Positions 33,032 to 40,297 of a stretch of DNA of 48,768 nucleotides are shown one piece after another (the stretch's first letter is position 1; every line of letters begins with the position of its first letter). The position numbers and the translations under genes were made by a program. The stretch covers positions 1-48,768 of the forward strand of contig JAZSAT010000021.1 of NCBI GenBank assembly GCA_045602025.1. The letters are read 5' to 3'. The DNA is from RGIG5579 sp045602025 (GTDB lineage Bacteria > Bacillota > Clostridia > Oscillospirales > SIG627). The notes beneath the pieces are model-generated. The model did no database searches. It was given only the letters and a program-made list of their open reading frames with translations, and was not told where the DNA came from.

Positions 33032-34288
33032 ATATTTTGTCATTTTATACATTTCCTCAGCAGCAAGGCGCGCCTTGGCAACAGGGATCTTTTCCTTGGG
33101 GAAGCAGTAGAACAGGCGGTCCTTGTTTCCGATGCCGATCACATCGCCGATCTCATAAAAGAAAAAGTCCGCATTGAGGCTGTATGAGGCGCGGGTATCC
33201 TGCTGATAGAGAAAGCTTTTGTCATCGGATACAAGGGTAAATCCTTCCTTTGTATGGGCAAGTGTTCCGTCCCCTACCATATACATGCCCTTGTGGTCAC
33301 AGATCACACCCACCGTCACAGGCACACTGAGAACATATTCTCCCGCCTCGATCTCTTTTCTCACACATTCTCTTTCATAGTCGTACCAATCGGGAATGTG
33401 GGAAAAGGCGGCTTCTCCGTCCAATCTGAAAAGAGTGCCGTATTCGCCCAGGCGATACCTTGCGCCACAGGAAAGGCAGAAGATATCCTCTCCCTCTCCC
33501 TTCATAACACCGTCCTTTTTACAGTGGGGACAGCGGTAAAGCACTCGCTCAAGCCCCGTGGCACGGCTTTTTTCGGTAATGGGGATTTTTTTCTCCTGCT
33601 GAGTGCGGAAATGATCGAAGGAAAAGGCCTCCTCCAGTTTTTTCTGGATCTCCTCCCCCGAAAGAGAGCGGATTTCCTCTCTTGTGAAAAGGCAGGTAAG
33701 ATCCGCGCCGGCCTTTACGTTCCGAAGACGAAGCCCGTTATATAAGGGATCCCGAAGATAAGCTCCCGCATCGCTTCGGATGAAAAGCACCGACGCGCCG
33801 AGTCTTTTTACAAAATTGCCCAAATACTCGGGCAGGATCGAGCCTCTTCCGTCAAAGGAATACCCCGCCTCAGGATACATCAATACACTTGTTTTTTTCT
33901 TTTTCACAAGGCGCATCAAGGTGAGGACAAGGCTGGCATCGGTTACAAATTTTTGCGTAGGCACACAGCCAATGAGGCGCATGAGAAGGCTTTTTCCCAC
34001 AAAGGCATCGGTGGTGGCTACAATATGATATTTTAAAGGGAAAAGAATTTTTGATGCCATTTTCAGATCCAGAAAGCTGGAATGGTTCATCAAAATCAGA
34101 TAAGGTCCCTCTTCCTTTCTCTCCCCCCTCAGATCCCGAAAGGAAAAGCGGGTGGCAAACAGGGCGGGAATGGAAAGAATACGGATCACAAGGGCAAACA
34201 AAAACCAGGGCTTCACAGGGGAAATGATCTTAAGCTTGGGTAAAGACTCCATATCCTTCCAGCTTTTTTTGATCTGTTTGATCTTCAT
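33020..34288 (-). CDS. PlsC-like acyltransferase with zinc-ribbon C-terminal domain
   Basis: 422 aa. An N-terminal membrane-associated segment (residues 25-48 hydrophobic) leads into a 1-acylglycerol-3-phosphate-type acyltransferase domain with the HX4D catalytic motif NHSSFLD (H69, D74) and YPEAGYSFDGRG as the probable glycerol-phosphate motif. After about residue 250 a zinc ribbon (CPHCKKDG ... CLSCGARY) and a beta-rich C-terminal domain of about 140 residues of unknown role are attached. I infer a lipid acyltransferase acting at the membrane inner face. It starts within the stop of an AraC-type gene (4-nt overlap), so it is co-transcribed with it. The last codons lie in a repeat tail. Confidence 0.82.
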   Translation of the reverse strand: MKIKQIKKSWKDMESLPKLKIISPVKPWFLFALVIRILSIPALFATRFSFRDLRGERKEEGPYLILMNHSSFLDLKMASKILFPLKYHIVATTDAFVGKSLLMRLIGCVPTQKFVTDASLVLTLMRLVKKKKTSVLMYPEAGYSFDGRGSILPEYLGNFVKRLGASVLFIRSDAGAYLRDPLYNGLRLRNVKAGADLTCLFTREEIRSLSGEEIQKKLEEAFSFDHFRTQQEKKIPITEKSRATGLERVLYRCPHCKKDGVMKGEGEDIFCLSCGARYRLGEYGTLFRLDGEAAFSHIPDWYDYERECVRKEIEAGEYVLSVPVTVGVICDHKGMYMVGDGTLAHTKEGFTLVSDDKSFLYQQDTRASYSLNADFFFYEIGDVIGIGNKDRLFYCFPKEKIPVAKARLAAEEMYKMTKYKTL

Positions 34289-35016
34289 ACAAAATTCTCC
34301 TTGGCCTTTTCTTTTTTTCGTAAACGAAGGTAGAAGGAAGTGCTTCCAAAGCCCGCACTTTCTGCAGCTACCGAGGCGGAAACGCCCTCATTTCTCAATT
34401 CTTCGGCAAATTGAAGGCGAAGACGGTTCCGATAATCAATGGGGGACATTCCCATCTCCTCCCGAAAAAGCTTGCGAAAGGCAGTCTCGCTCATATAAGA
34501 CAGCTTTGCCCAGGTCTCCACCTTTTCCTGGCGGGTAAAGCTTCTTTCAATATGGCGAAGGGCGGGCAAAAGTCTTTTTTTGTTTTGAGAAACCGCTTCC
34601 TCCTCCGTCAGGTAAGAAAGAATGCGGTAAAATTTAGAAAGGGCGTAATTTCCGTCCGCATTGGGATCTCCCTTCAGCGTTTCGGCAAAGGGCACAGCCA
34701 CGGACATTGCCATATCATTTTTCGGAAAAACCGTTGGGGCTGTAGGGATCGGACCGGAAATGGGCAAAAAGCGAAACACAAGGGTCACATTTTCCTTTTC
34801 GGTATACTCTGCAGAGGAAGAAAGTCCTCGGGGCAAAAAAATCCCCTCTCCCTCCGAAACGGAAAGCTCCTTGTTTTGAGCAGTAACCACAACCTTCCCG
34901 TGGAGAACCAGGATCAGTCGCGCCACCTCCACAGGCTTTTTCGGTGCAAAGCGAAAGCCTTCTCCGTGCTCCACCCGAAGTACAGCACGATGCTCCACGG
35001 TCCATACAGATTCCAT
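34285..35016 (-). CDS. AraC-family transcriptional regulator
   Basis: 243 aa. An N-terminal cupin-like sensor (RLILVLHGKVVV.. GEGIFLPRGL, about 30-70) and a C-terminal double HTH of AraC type (VETWAKLSYMSETAFRKLFR and SPIDYRNRLRLQFAEELR, then VSASVAAESAGFGSTSFYLRLRK, 165-237). Overlaps the acyltransferase downstream by 4 nt and is divergent from the GH115-like glycosidase, whose promoter has a good -10 but poor -35, so activation by this regulator is plausible. Ligand unknown, likely a sugar. Confidence 0.9.
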   Translation of the reverse strand: MESVWTVEHRAVLRVEHGEGFRFAPKKPVEVARLILVLHGKVVVTAQNKELSVSEGEGIFLPRGLSSSAEYTEKENVTLVFRFLPISGPIPTAPTVFPKNDMAMSVAVPFAETLKGDPNADGNYALSKFYRILSYLTEEEAVSQNKKRLLPALRHIERSFTRQEKVETWAKLSYMSETAFRKLFREEMGMSPIDYRNRLRLQFAEELRNEGVSASVAAESAGFGSTSFYLRLRKKEKAKENFV

Positions 35017-35186
35017 AGACTCCCCTCCTTTTTCTCATTGTACTTGATTTTGGTTGAAAAAGTCAATAAAAGGACTGTGTTTTTCAAAAAAAGAGCATTT
35101 TTCTGTCAAATCGTTCAATTTTATGATTAAATCAAATCTTTTCAAGAGACCAAAAAAGTGTAAAATAAAAGAAAGGAGTGAAAACG

Positions 35187-37094
35187 ATGAAACTGAAAAA
35201 ACTTCAAGCCGTTCATTTTTGCGGTGATATCTGTTTAAAGCATGCCTCCCTTGACCTTGCAAGGGATATTTTTGCCGTAACCGAAAAAGAGATCCCTGTT
35301 CTGGAAAGCAAAAAAGCAGGGGAAAACATCCTTTCTGTAGGCACGGTGGAGGATAAAGAATACCTGGAAAATACCGCTGCGTTTTTTGATTTTATCCCCG
35401 AAAAAGAAGAGGAATATCGGGTGGCGGTCCTTCCCGACAGGATCCTTATTTTGGGCAAGGATAAGCGAGGTGCTATGTGGGGGATCTACGCCCTTTCGGA
35501 GAAAATGGGTATTTTGCCGCTGCACCGTTTTACCTTATCCGTCCCCGAAAAGAAAGAAGAATTGAAAGAGGAGATCTTCGGCGATCACCCCCGCACCTTC
35601 CGCTTTCGCGGGTGGTTTCTCAATGATGAGGACCTTCTCACAAAGCGCATCATAAGCGGCGGAAAAAGAGAGATCGACTACCCCTTCTACGGGGATGTTT
35701 GCGATGTAAAAAGCCTGGATGAAATTTTAGAGACCGCCCTTCGTCTCGGGATCAATACCATCATTCCCGGGTCCCTGATTGATATTGATATGCCCTTTGA
35801 AAGAGCCTTGGTAGAAAAATGCGTGGAAAGAGGCTTTTATGTAACCCAGCACCATGTAGAGCCTGTGGGCGTTTCCTTCTGGACAAAGGATAATTTTTTC
35901 AAACGAAGAGGAGAAGAGCCCATTTTGTCCTTTACTGCCGAAAAGGAACGAATGAAAAAAGTATGGGGGCATTATGTAAAGCTTTGGGCAAAATACGGTG
36001 ATAATGTGATCTGGCAGCTGGGTCTTCGGGGTAAGGGCGATGAGCCTGTATGGGGCTCCGGAGATGAAAATGCTCTATATGAAGAATGGGGCAAGGTGAT
36101 CACCGAGGCCGTCCGAACCCAATTTGACCTGATCCGCGAGGAGGTGGGCGAAACATTCCTTTCCACCGCTACCCTTTGGATGGAAGGGGCAAAAATGTAC
36201 ACCGAGGGCACCCTTCTTTTGCCCGACGGCGTGATGCCCATCTTCTCCGATGTAGGCTGTACTCAGATGATGAGCAGTGACTTTTTCACCACCCCTCGCT
36301 CCGAGGATCGGAAAACAGGCCTTTATTACCACGCGGCCTATTGGGGTGCAGGCCCTCACCTTGCTCCCGGCAACGATCCGAGAAAAATGCTTTGGAATTA
36401 TGACGAAGCCATCAAAAAGGGCGACACGGAATACAGCATCTTAAATGTTTCCAATGTAAGAGAGGTGCTTTACAGTGCCGCATTTAACAGCCGCATTCTT
36501 TGGGATCGGGAACACCTTGACCTTGATACCTTCAACAAAGCCTTTGCAAAAGACTATTTCGGAAACGAAGCCCTTTCCTTCTTTTATCCCGAATATTTTC
36601 AGTGCATTATGGCGGGAACTTCCGATGACTTCCCTCCTGCAAGAAAAAAGCTTTTTGATGTAGTGGAAAGAAAAGCCCCCTTCCCCTATTTCCTCGTCAA
36701 TGACGGAGATATCCGCCTTTTAGGTCAGAGAACTCTGAAGAAGATCCCCGTACCGGGAGAAAACTGGGAAAAGCGTTTGGAAGAAAGCCTTCTTTCCTTT
36801 GGAGCACTGAAGGAAAAGTGCAAAAAATACCACCGTCTGCCCTACTTCGATGAGACCTTGATGTTCATCACCTATCTGGAAGCTCTTGAAAACTGGGCAA
36901 AAGAGCTCTTTCAATTCGACCGCACAAAGGACCCCGTCCACAGAGAAAAAGCTGCCGCGTACCTTACCTCCTATATGGAAGAAAGAAAGAAGCTTGAACA
37001 CGCTCCCTTTGAAAACTGGTATCGGGGAGAAGAAAAGATGAATCTTTCGGATATGGTAAATGTGACCCTGACCTTTCCCGTGGAAAAGTCTTGA
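35187..37094 (+). CDS. GH115-like glycoside hydrolase (alpha-glucuronidase family), short form
   Basis: 635 aa from the ATG at 35187; AAAGGAG sits 8 nt before it, better than a GTG at 35178. No signal peptide, so it acts inside the cell. An N-terminal alpha/beta domain resembles the non-catalytic domain of GH20/67/115 enzymes (EYRVAVLPDRILILGKDKRGA, then MWGIYALSEKMGI). The TIM-barrel core begins with FRGWFLNDEDL, a GH115 hallmark, followed by VTQHHVEPVGVSFW and YYHAAYWGAGPHLAPG. Characterised GH115 enzymes are over 900 aa and secreted; this one lacks the C-terminal beta domain. Release of glucuronic acid from imported oligosaccharides is an inference. Divergent from an AraC regulator. Confidence 0.72.
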   Translation: MKLKKLQAVHFCGDICLKHASLDLARDIFAVTEKEIPVLESKKAGENILSVGTVEDKEYLENTAAFFDFIPEKEEEYRVAVLPDRILILGKDKRGAMWGIYALSEKMGILPLHRFTLSVPEKKEELKEEIFGDHPRTFRFRGWFLNDEDLLTKRIISGGKREIDYPFYGDVCDVKSLDEILETALRLGINTIIPGSLIDIDMPFERALVEKCVERGFYVTQHHVEPVGVSFWTKDNFFKRRGEEPILSFTAEKERMKKVWGHYVKLWAKYGDNVIWQLGLRGKGDEPVWGSGDENALYEEWGKVITEAVRTQFDLIREEVGETFLSTATLWMEGAKMYTEGTLLLPDGVMPIFSDVGCTQMMSSDFFTTPRSEDRKTGLYYHAAYWGAGPHLAPGNDPRKMLWNYDEAIKKGDTEYSILNVSNVREVLYSAAFNSRILWDREHLDLDTFNKAFAKDYFGNEALSFFYPEYFQCIMAGTSDDFPPARKKLFDVVERKAPFPYFLVNDGDIRLLGQRTLKKIPVPGENWEKRLEESLLSFGALKEKCKKYHRLPYFDETLMFITYLEALENWAKELFQFDRTKDPVHREKAAAYLTSYMEERKKLEHAPFENWYRGEEKMNLSDMVNVTLTFPVEKS

Positions 37095-37110
37095 CAAAAT
37101 TTGCTTCCTA

Positions 37111-37139
37111 TTGACTTTTTTCGCCTCCTCGGTTAAACT
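37111..37139 (+). promoter_or_regulatory. Promoter of the exonuclease gene
   Basis: TTGACT, 17-nt spacer, TAAACT, about 30 bp before the start codon at 37169. Confidence 0.5.
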
Positions 37140-37168
37140 CATAGGGAATAAACGATAGGAAGTTATGT

Positions 37169-38140
37169 ATGAACTATATTGTTCTGGATCTGGAATGGAA
37201 CCAGCCCCGCTATTACAAAGAAACGGTGGAAAACCCTGTGCATCTCACAGGGGAGATCGTACAGATCGGTGCCGTAAAACTGAATAAACGCTTTAAAATA
37301 AAAAAAGAACTGGACCTTCTGGTCCGTCCTCAGTATTACCGCAAAATGCACCGCAAGGTATCCCGCATTACGGGTCTAAAAAACGAGGATGTGAAAAAAG
37401 GCCTCCCTTTTCCCGAGGCATTTAAAAAGCTTTCCAAATTCTGCGGAAAGGATTTTGTCTTTCTCACCTGGGGTCCCGATGATGTTCCCATGCTGCGGGA
37501 CAATCTCCGCCTTTTCTCCATGGATGAAGACTTTATTCCCGACTCCTTTGACCTGCAAGTGTTTTACGCCCACCAGATCGAAGGTGTGATGCGGCAATAT
37601 GCCCTGGAGGATGCCATTGAAAAATTAGGGGAAAAGCCCTTCCAGGCACACGATGCCCTTTGCGATGCCCGCAGCACTGCGCTGATCTGCCGCCACCTTG
37701 ATATGAAAAAGGGAATGGAAGAATATCCCCTTTTGGCAGGAGACATTGTGGCAAGACCCCTTGATACCTGCGAGATCGGCATCACCTTCAAAAATCGGGG
37801 AGAAGCTTTGAAGGAGCTTTCCACCACCCCGATCCCCTGTCCCGATTGTGACGACTTTTTAGAGCCAAGCTATCCCATTCCCCAAAACGCCCATAAATTT
37901 CTCCTGCGCACCACCTGCAGTTGCGGCAAGGAATATCTGGTGCGCTTCAAGATCTACCGCGGCGAGGGAGAGACCGTCCGCGTAACCCGCGAGGTCTTCT
38001 TAATGGACACTGCCCTGAATCGCCTTTACAAGGAAAAAGAAAAGCGCCACGAAAAACAAAAGGAAGCAGAAAAACAGAAGCTGCGCCGCAGAAAGATCCG
38101 CGCAAGAGAGGCTAAAAAACAATTGACTGCTTTGAAATAA
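37169..38140 (+). CDS. DEDDh-type 3'-5' exonuclease with zinc-ribbon tail
   Basis: 323 aa. An RNase T/DnaQ-like fold with YIVLDLEWNQ (D6, E8), LTWGPDDVPMLRDN (third acidic site, about 100) and AHDALCDARSTA (His about 160, Asp about 165), i.e. a complete DEDDh set similar to KapD/ERI-1-like enzymes. Residues about 225-265 hold CPDCDD ... CSCGKEY, a likely zinc ribbon, and the last 40 residues are a lysine/arginine-rich helix (KEKEKRHEKQKEAEKQK), both suggestive of nucleic-acid binding. RNA-processing is more likely than DNA proofreading, by similarity to KapD-type proteins. Stand-alone gene. Confidence 0.85.
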   Translation: MNYIVLDLEWNQPRYYKETVENPVHLTGEIVQIGAVKLNKRFKIKKELDLLVRPQYYRKMHRKVSRITGLKNEDVKKGLPFPEAFKKLSKFCGKDFVFLTWGPDDVPMLRDNLRLFSMDEDFIPDSFDLQVFYAHQIEGVMRQYALEDAIEKLGEKPFQAHDALCDARSTALICRHLDMKKGMEEYPLLAGDIVARPLDTCEIGITFKNRGEALKELSTTPIPCPDCDDFLEPSYPIPQNAHKFLLRTTCSCGKEYLVRFKIYRGEGETVRVTREVFLMDTALNRLYKEKEKRHEKQKEAEKQKLRRRKIRAREAKKQLTALK

Positions 38141-38143
38141 CAA

Positions 38144-38175
38144 AAGCACCCAACCGAATTTCGGCTTGGGTGCTT
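38144..38175. terminator. Bidirectional terminator between the exonuclease and XRE genes
   Basis: AAGCACCCAA-CCGAATTTCGGC-TTGGGTGCTT with an inner CCGAA/TTCGG, T-rich on both sides. Confidence 0.85.
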
Positions 38176-38374
38176 ATTCTTTTACAAATTTTAAAATATC
38201 GGAAACCTCACAGTCAAGGGCATAACAAAGGGCATCAAGCGTTTTGGTATTGATTGCCTCTCCCTTTTTCATTCTGTGCAAAGTGTTGGCAGAAAACCCT
38301 TGCTTGAAAATCAGATGATATTCGGTTATCCCTTTTTTAAATAAAGTTTCATAAAAAGGCGCGTAACTGATCAC
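38174..38374 (-). CDS. Small XRE-family regulator
   Basis: 66 aa from a GTG start (38374-38372) preceded by GGTGATG. Nearly the whole protein is a Cro/cI HTH: LFKKGITEYHLIFKQGFSAN, then TLHRMKKGEAINTKTLDALC and YALDCEVSDILKFV. This is the YozG/SinR-like minimal type (HTH_26). It is divergent from the PH/SHOCT membrane protein, and the intervening DNA holds a 20-bp palindrome sitting exactly in the spacer of the opposite promoter, so it very likely represses that gene and possibly itself. Confidence 0.85.
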   Translation of the reverse strand: MISYAPFYETLFKKGITEYHLIFKQGFSANTLHRMKKGEAINTKTLDALCYALDCEVSDILKFVKE

Positions 38375-38390
38375 ATTTCATCACCACATT

Positions 38391-38407
38391 TATAGTATCA
38401 TACTCAA
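38391..38407. promoter_or_regulatory. Second, imperfect XRE operator
   Basis: ATAGTAT-C-ATACTCAA: the half-site ATACTCAA (38400-38407) is identical to one arm of the main palindrome and is opposed by a degenerate arm. It lies between the XRE start codon and the main operator, a suitable place for autoregulation. Confidence 0.5.
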
Positions 38408-38411
38408 CTCC

Positions 38412-38440
38412 TTGACAATACTCAAAATATTGAGTATAAT
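38412..38440 (+). promoter_or_regulatory. Promoter of the PH/SHOCT membrane protein with palindromic operator
   Basis: Perfect TTGACA (38412-38417), 17-nt spacer, perfect TATAAT (38435-38440). The spacer and first -10 bases are the palindrome ATACTCAA-AATA-TTGAGTAT (38418-38437). Full-strength promoter, hence expected to be silent only when the repressor is bound. Confidence 0.88.
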
Positions 38441-38487
38441 GATGAAAAATAAAGAATCTCTTCTGTTAAGAGAGAAAAGGAGAAAAC

Positions 38488-39228
38488 ATGGACGAAAAAA
38501 TCATCGTAAAATCAGAAAAATATAATGTAAAAAAATTATTCAAAATTATGATTATTATTGGTGTGGTATTTTCAATTATTTTGGCTGTTATTAGAATTGC
38601 AGGTGACTATTCCTATCGTTTAGATCTTTATTCAGATTATTATGAGGACTATTTGGATCATCAACAAGAGTATCAGGAAACCCATCGTTGGTGTAGCGGA
38701 TATGGTGGCGAGTTGTGTTACCGTTGTAAGAAAATTCAAGGATATTCTTCTGCACAAGAATATGCAGCCGATGGGCTTTTTTACACCTTTATTGAACTTG
38801 TGAATTTCATCCCATTTGCCGCATTCGCTCTCATTGGCGGGCTGATCTACCTTTGGCTTCGCAGCTATGAAATGACCATAACCGATAAAAGAGTTTATGG
38901 TAAAGTTGCTTGGGGCAAGAGAGTTGACCTTCCCTTGGACTCTATTTCCTCCACTTCCACGATCGCCCTTTTCAAAGGAGTTGCCGTTGCCACCTCTTCC
39001 GGTAAAATCGCATTCTTGGCAGTAAAAAATTCTGCTGAAATCTTTGAAAAAGTAAACGCCCTTTTGGTAGAAAGACAAAAAGCAAAAAATGAAGCTGCAC
39101 CCGTGCAGCCTTCTGTTCCCGTAAGCTCCAACGCTGACGAACTGAAAAAATTCAAGGATCTTGTTGACAGCGGTATTATCACCCAAGAAGAATTCGACGC
39201 CAAGAAAAAAGAACTGCTTGGTCTGTAA
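38488..39228 (+). CDS. Two-span membrane protein with PH-like and SHOCT domains
   Basis: 246 aa. TM1 at about 17-39 (LFKIMIIIGVVFSIILAVI); an external loop with tyrosine/aspartate repeats and four cysteines (CSGYGGELCYRCKK), possibly metal binding; TM2 at about 100-122. The cytoplasmic part resembles a bacterial PH-like domain (EMTITDKRVYGKVAWGKRVD.. TIALFKGVAVATSSGKIAF). A linker rich in Pro/Val leads to a SHOCT motif at the end (LKKFKDLVDSGIITQEEFDAK). No known enzyme activity. Strong promoter under control of the divergent XRE repressor, suggesting a stress- or envelope-responsive role. Confidence 0.78.
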   Translation: MDEKIIVKSEKYNVKKLFKIMIIIGVVFSIILAVIRIAGDYSYRLDLYSDYYEDYLDHQQEYQETHRWCSGYGGELCYRCKKIQGYSSAQEYAADGLFYTFIELVNFIPFAAFALIGGLIYLWLRSYEMTITDKRVYGKVAWGKRVDLPLDSISSTSTIALFKGVAVATSSGKIAFLAVKNSAEIFEKVNALLVERQKAKNEAAPVQPSVPVSSNADELKKFKDLVDSGIITQEEFDAKKKELLGL

Positions 39229-39230
39229 AA

Positions 39231-39256
39231 CAAAAAAGAGCCTTTCGGCTCTTTTT
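39231..39256. terminator. Bidirectional terminator
   Basis: AAAAAAGAGCC-TTTC-GGCTCTTTTTTT between the convergent membrane-protein and amidohydrolase genes. Confidence 0.88.
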
Positions 39257-40159
39257 TTATATTCCAAGTAGCTTTTCTGCGTTTTTGTAGCAGATCTTTT
39301 CGTAGTTTTCTCTTGTGATCTCTCCCTTTTCCGCCATATCCAAAAGAAAAGCGGAAAATTCAAAAGGGAAGGCGGAGCCTGACATACAAATATCACAGCC
39401 GTAATAAATGCGGTCTGAAAATTCCTCTATAAATCTTGCCGCGTGATCTCGATCCCGCATCAGGGCATTGGCACCCGATCCTGCGGAAAGATCGCACAAA
39501 AGATTTCCATATTCCCGCATAAGACTTACGAGTTTTCCGTTTTCCACCTTGCCTTTTACATATTTTCCCCGATTTTCCTCGGTCACATTGTCACCGATCT
39601 CACTCCAGAAGGGCTGTGAGTGCCCCAAAACGCGAAGATCAGGATATTTTTTCAGCATTTTTTCAAGGCGAGGCAGATGAAGTTCATCAATGATACCGTA
39701 TCCCCCCGAGGCATCCTTTGCAATGTGAATGGTCACAGGCATGGAAAGTGCCGCACAGGCAGAAAAGAGATTTTCCATTTTTGGGTCATCGGCATAAAGA
39801 TTTGCCGTTACCTCACCCACGCCCTTTGCTCCAAGGCTTTTGTAATGCTCTAAAAGGTATGCAAGATTTGCTCCCGCTTTGTTGGAAATGGCTCTGGGAT
39901 CCACCCCGCAAAACCAAAAGGCGCGGTCTGCATTTTCTCTTGCCGATACACACACCATTTCACTTGTAATAGGCTCCATGGTCCCCTCAGGGGAAACAAT
40001 AGGCAGCAAAACACATTTTTCCACACCGATTTTTTCGTAATACTCGGAAAAAATCTCCTTTACGGAAAGCTTTCTTGCACCGTCCTTTTTGTAAGGAGGG
40101 GTAAGGTCCGGCCAAGGCACCGCGTGGGCGTGAATGTCGATCTTTTTTACCACTTTCAT
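39257..40159 (-). CDS. Amidohydrolase-2 family metal-dependent hydrolase
   Basis: 300 aa from the ATG at 40159 (GGGAG box); the open frame continues far upstream but only as low-complexity sequence. Begins KVVKKIDIHAHAVPW with the HxH metal motif on strand 1 (H10, H12). Later metal/acid residues are visible in PVTIHIAKD, LRVLGHSQPFW and YYGCDICMS, the TIM-barrel pattern of the amidohydrolase-2 / ACMSD-like group (decarboxylases and lactonases). Substrate not readable. It lies back to back with the propeller-AraC fusion gene and an aldolase, which suggests a role in breaking down an acidic sugar or aromatic acid. Confidence 0.85.
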   Translation of the reverse strand: MKVVKKIDIHAHAVPWPDLTPPYKKDGARKLSVKEIFSEYYEKIGVEKCVLLPIVSPEGTMEPITSEMVCVSARENADRAFWFCGVDPRAISNKAGANLAYLLEHYKSLGAKGVGEVTANLYADDPKMENLFSACAALSMPVTIHIAKDASGGYGIIDELHLPRLEKMLKKYPDLRVLGHSQPFWSEIGDNVTEENRGKYVKGKVENGKLVSLMREYGNLLCDLSAGSGANALMRDRDHAARFIEEFSDRIYYGCDICMSGSAFPFEFSAFLLDMAEKGEITRENYEKICYKNAEKLLGI

Positions 40160-40297
40160 ACAGCTCCCTCTTTTCTTTTCCTTATTATACAAAAACTTAT
40201 TTCTTTTTACAAGAGGGAAAAGAAAAACCGCTTTGTTATTGAAAAAGAAGAAAAAAGGCTTTATAATGATAGGGTAAAAAAGGAAGGAGTGGAAAGG

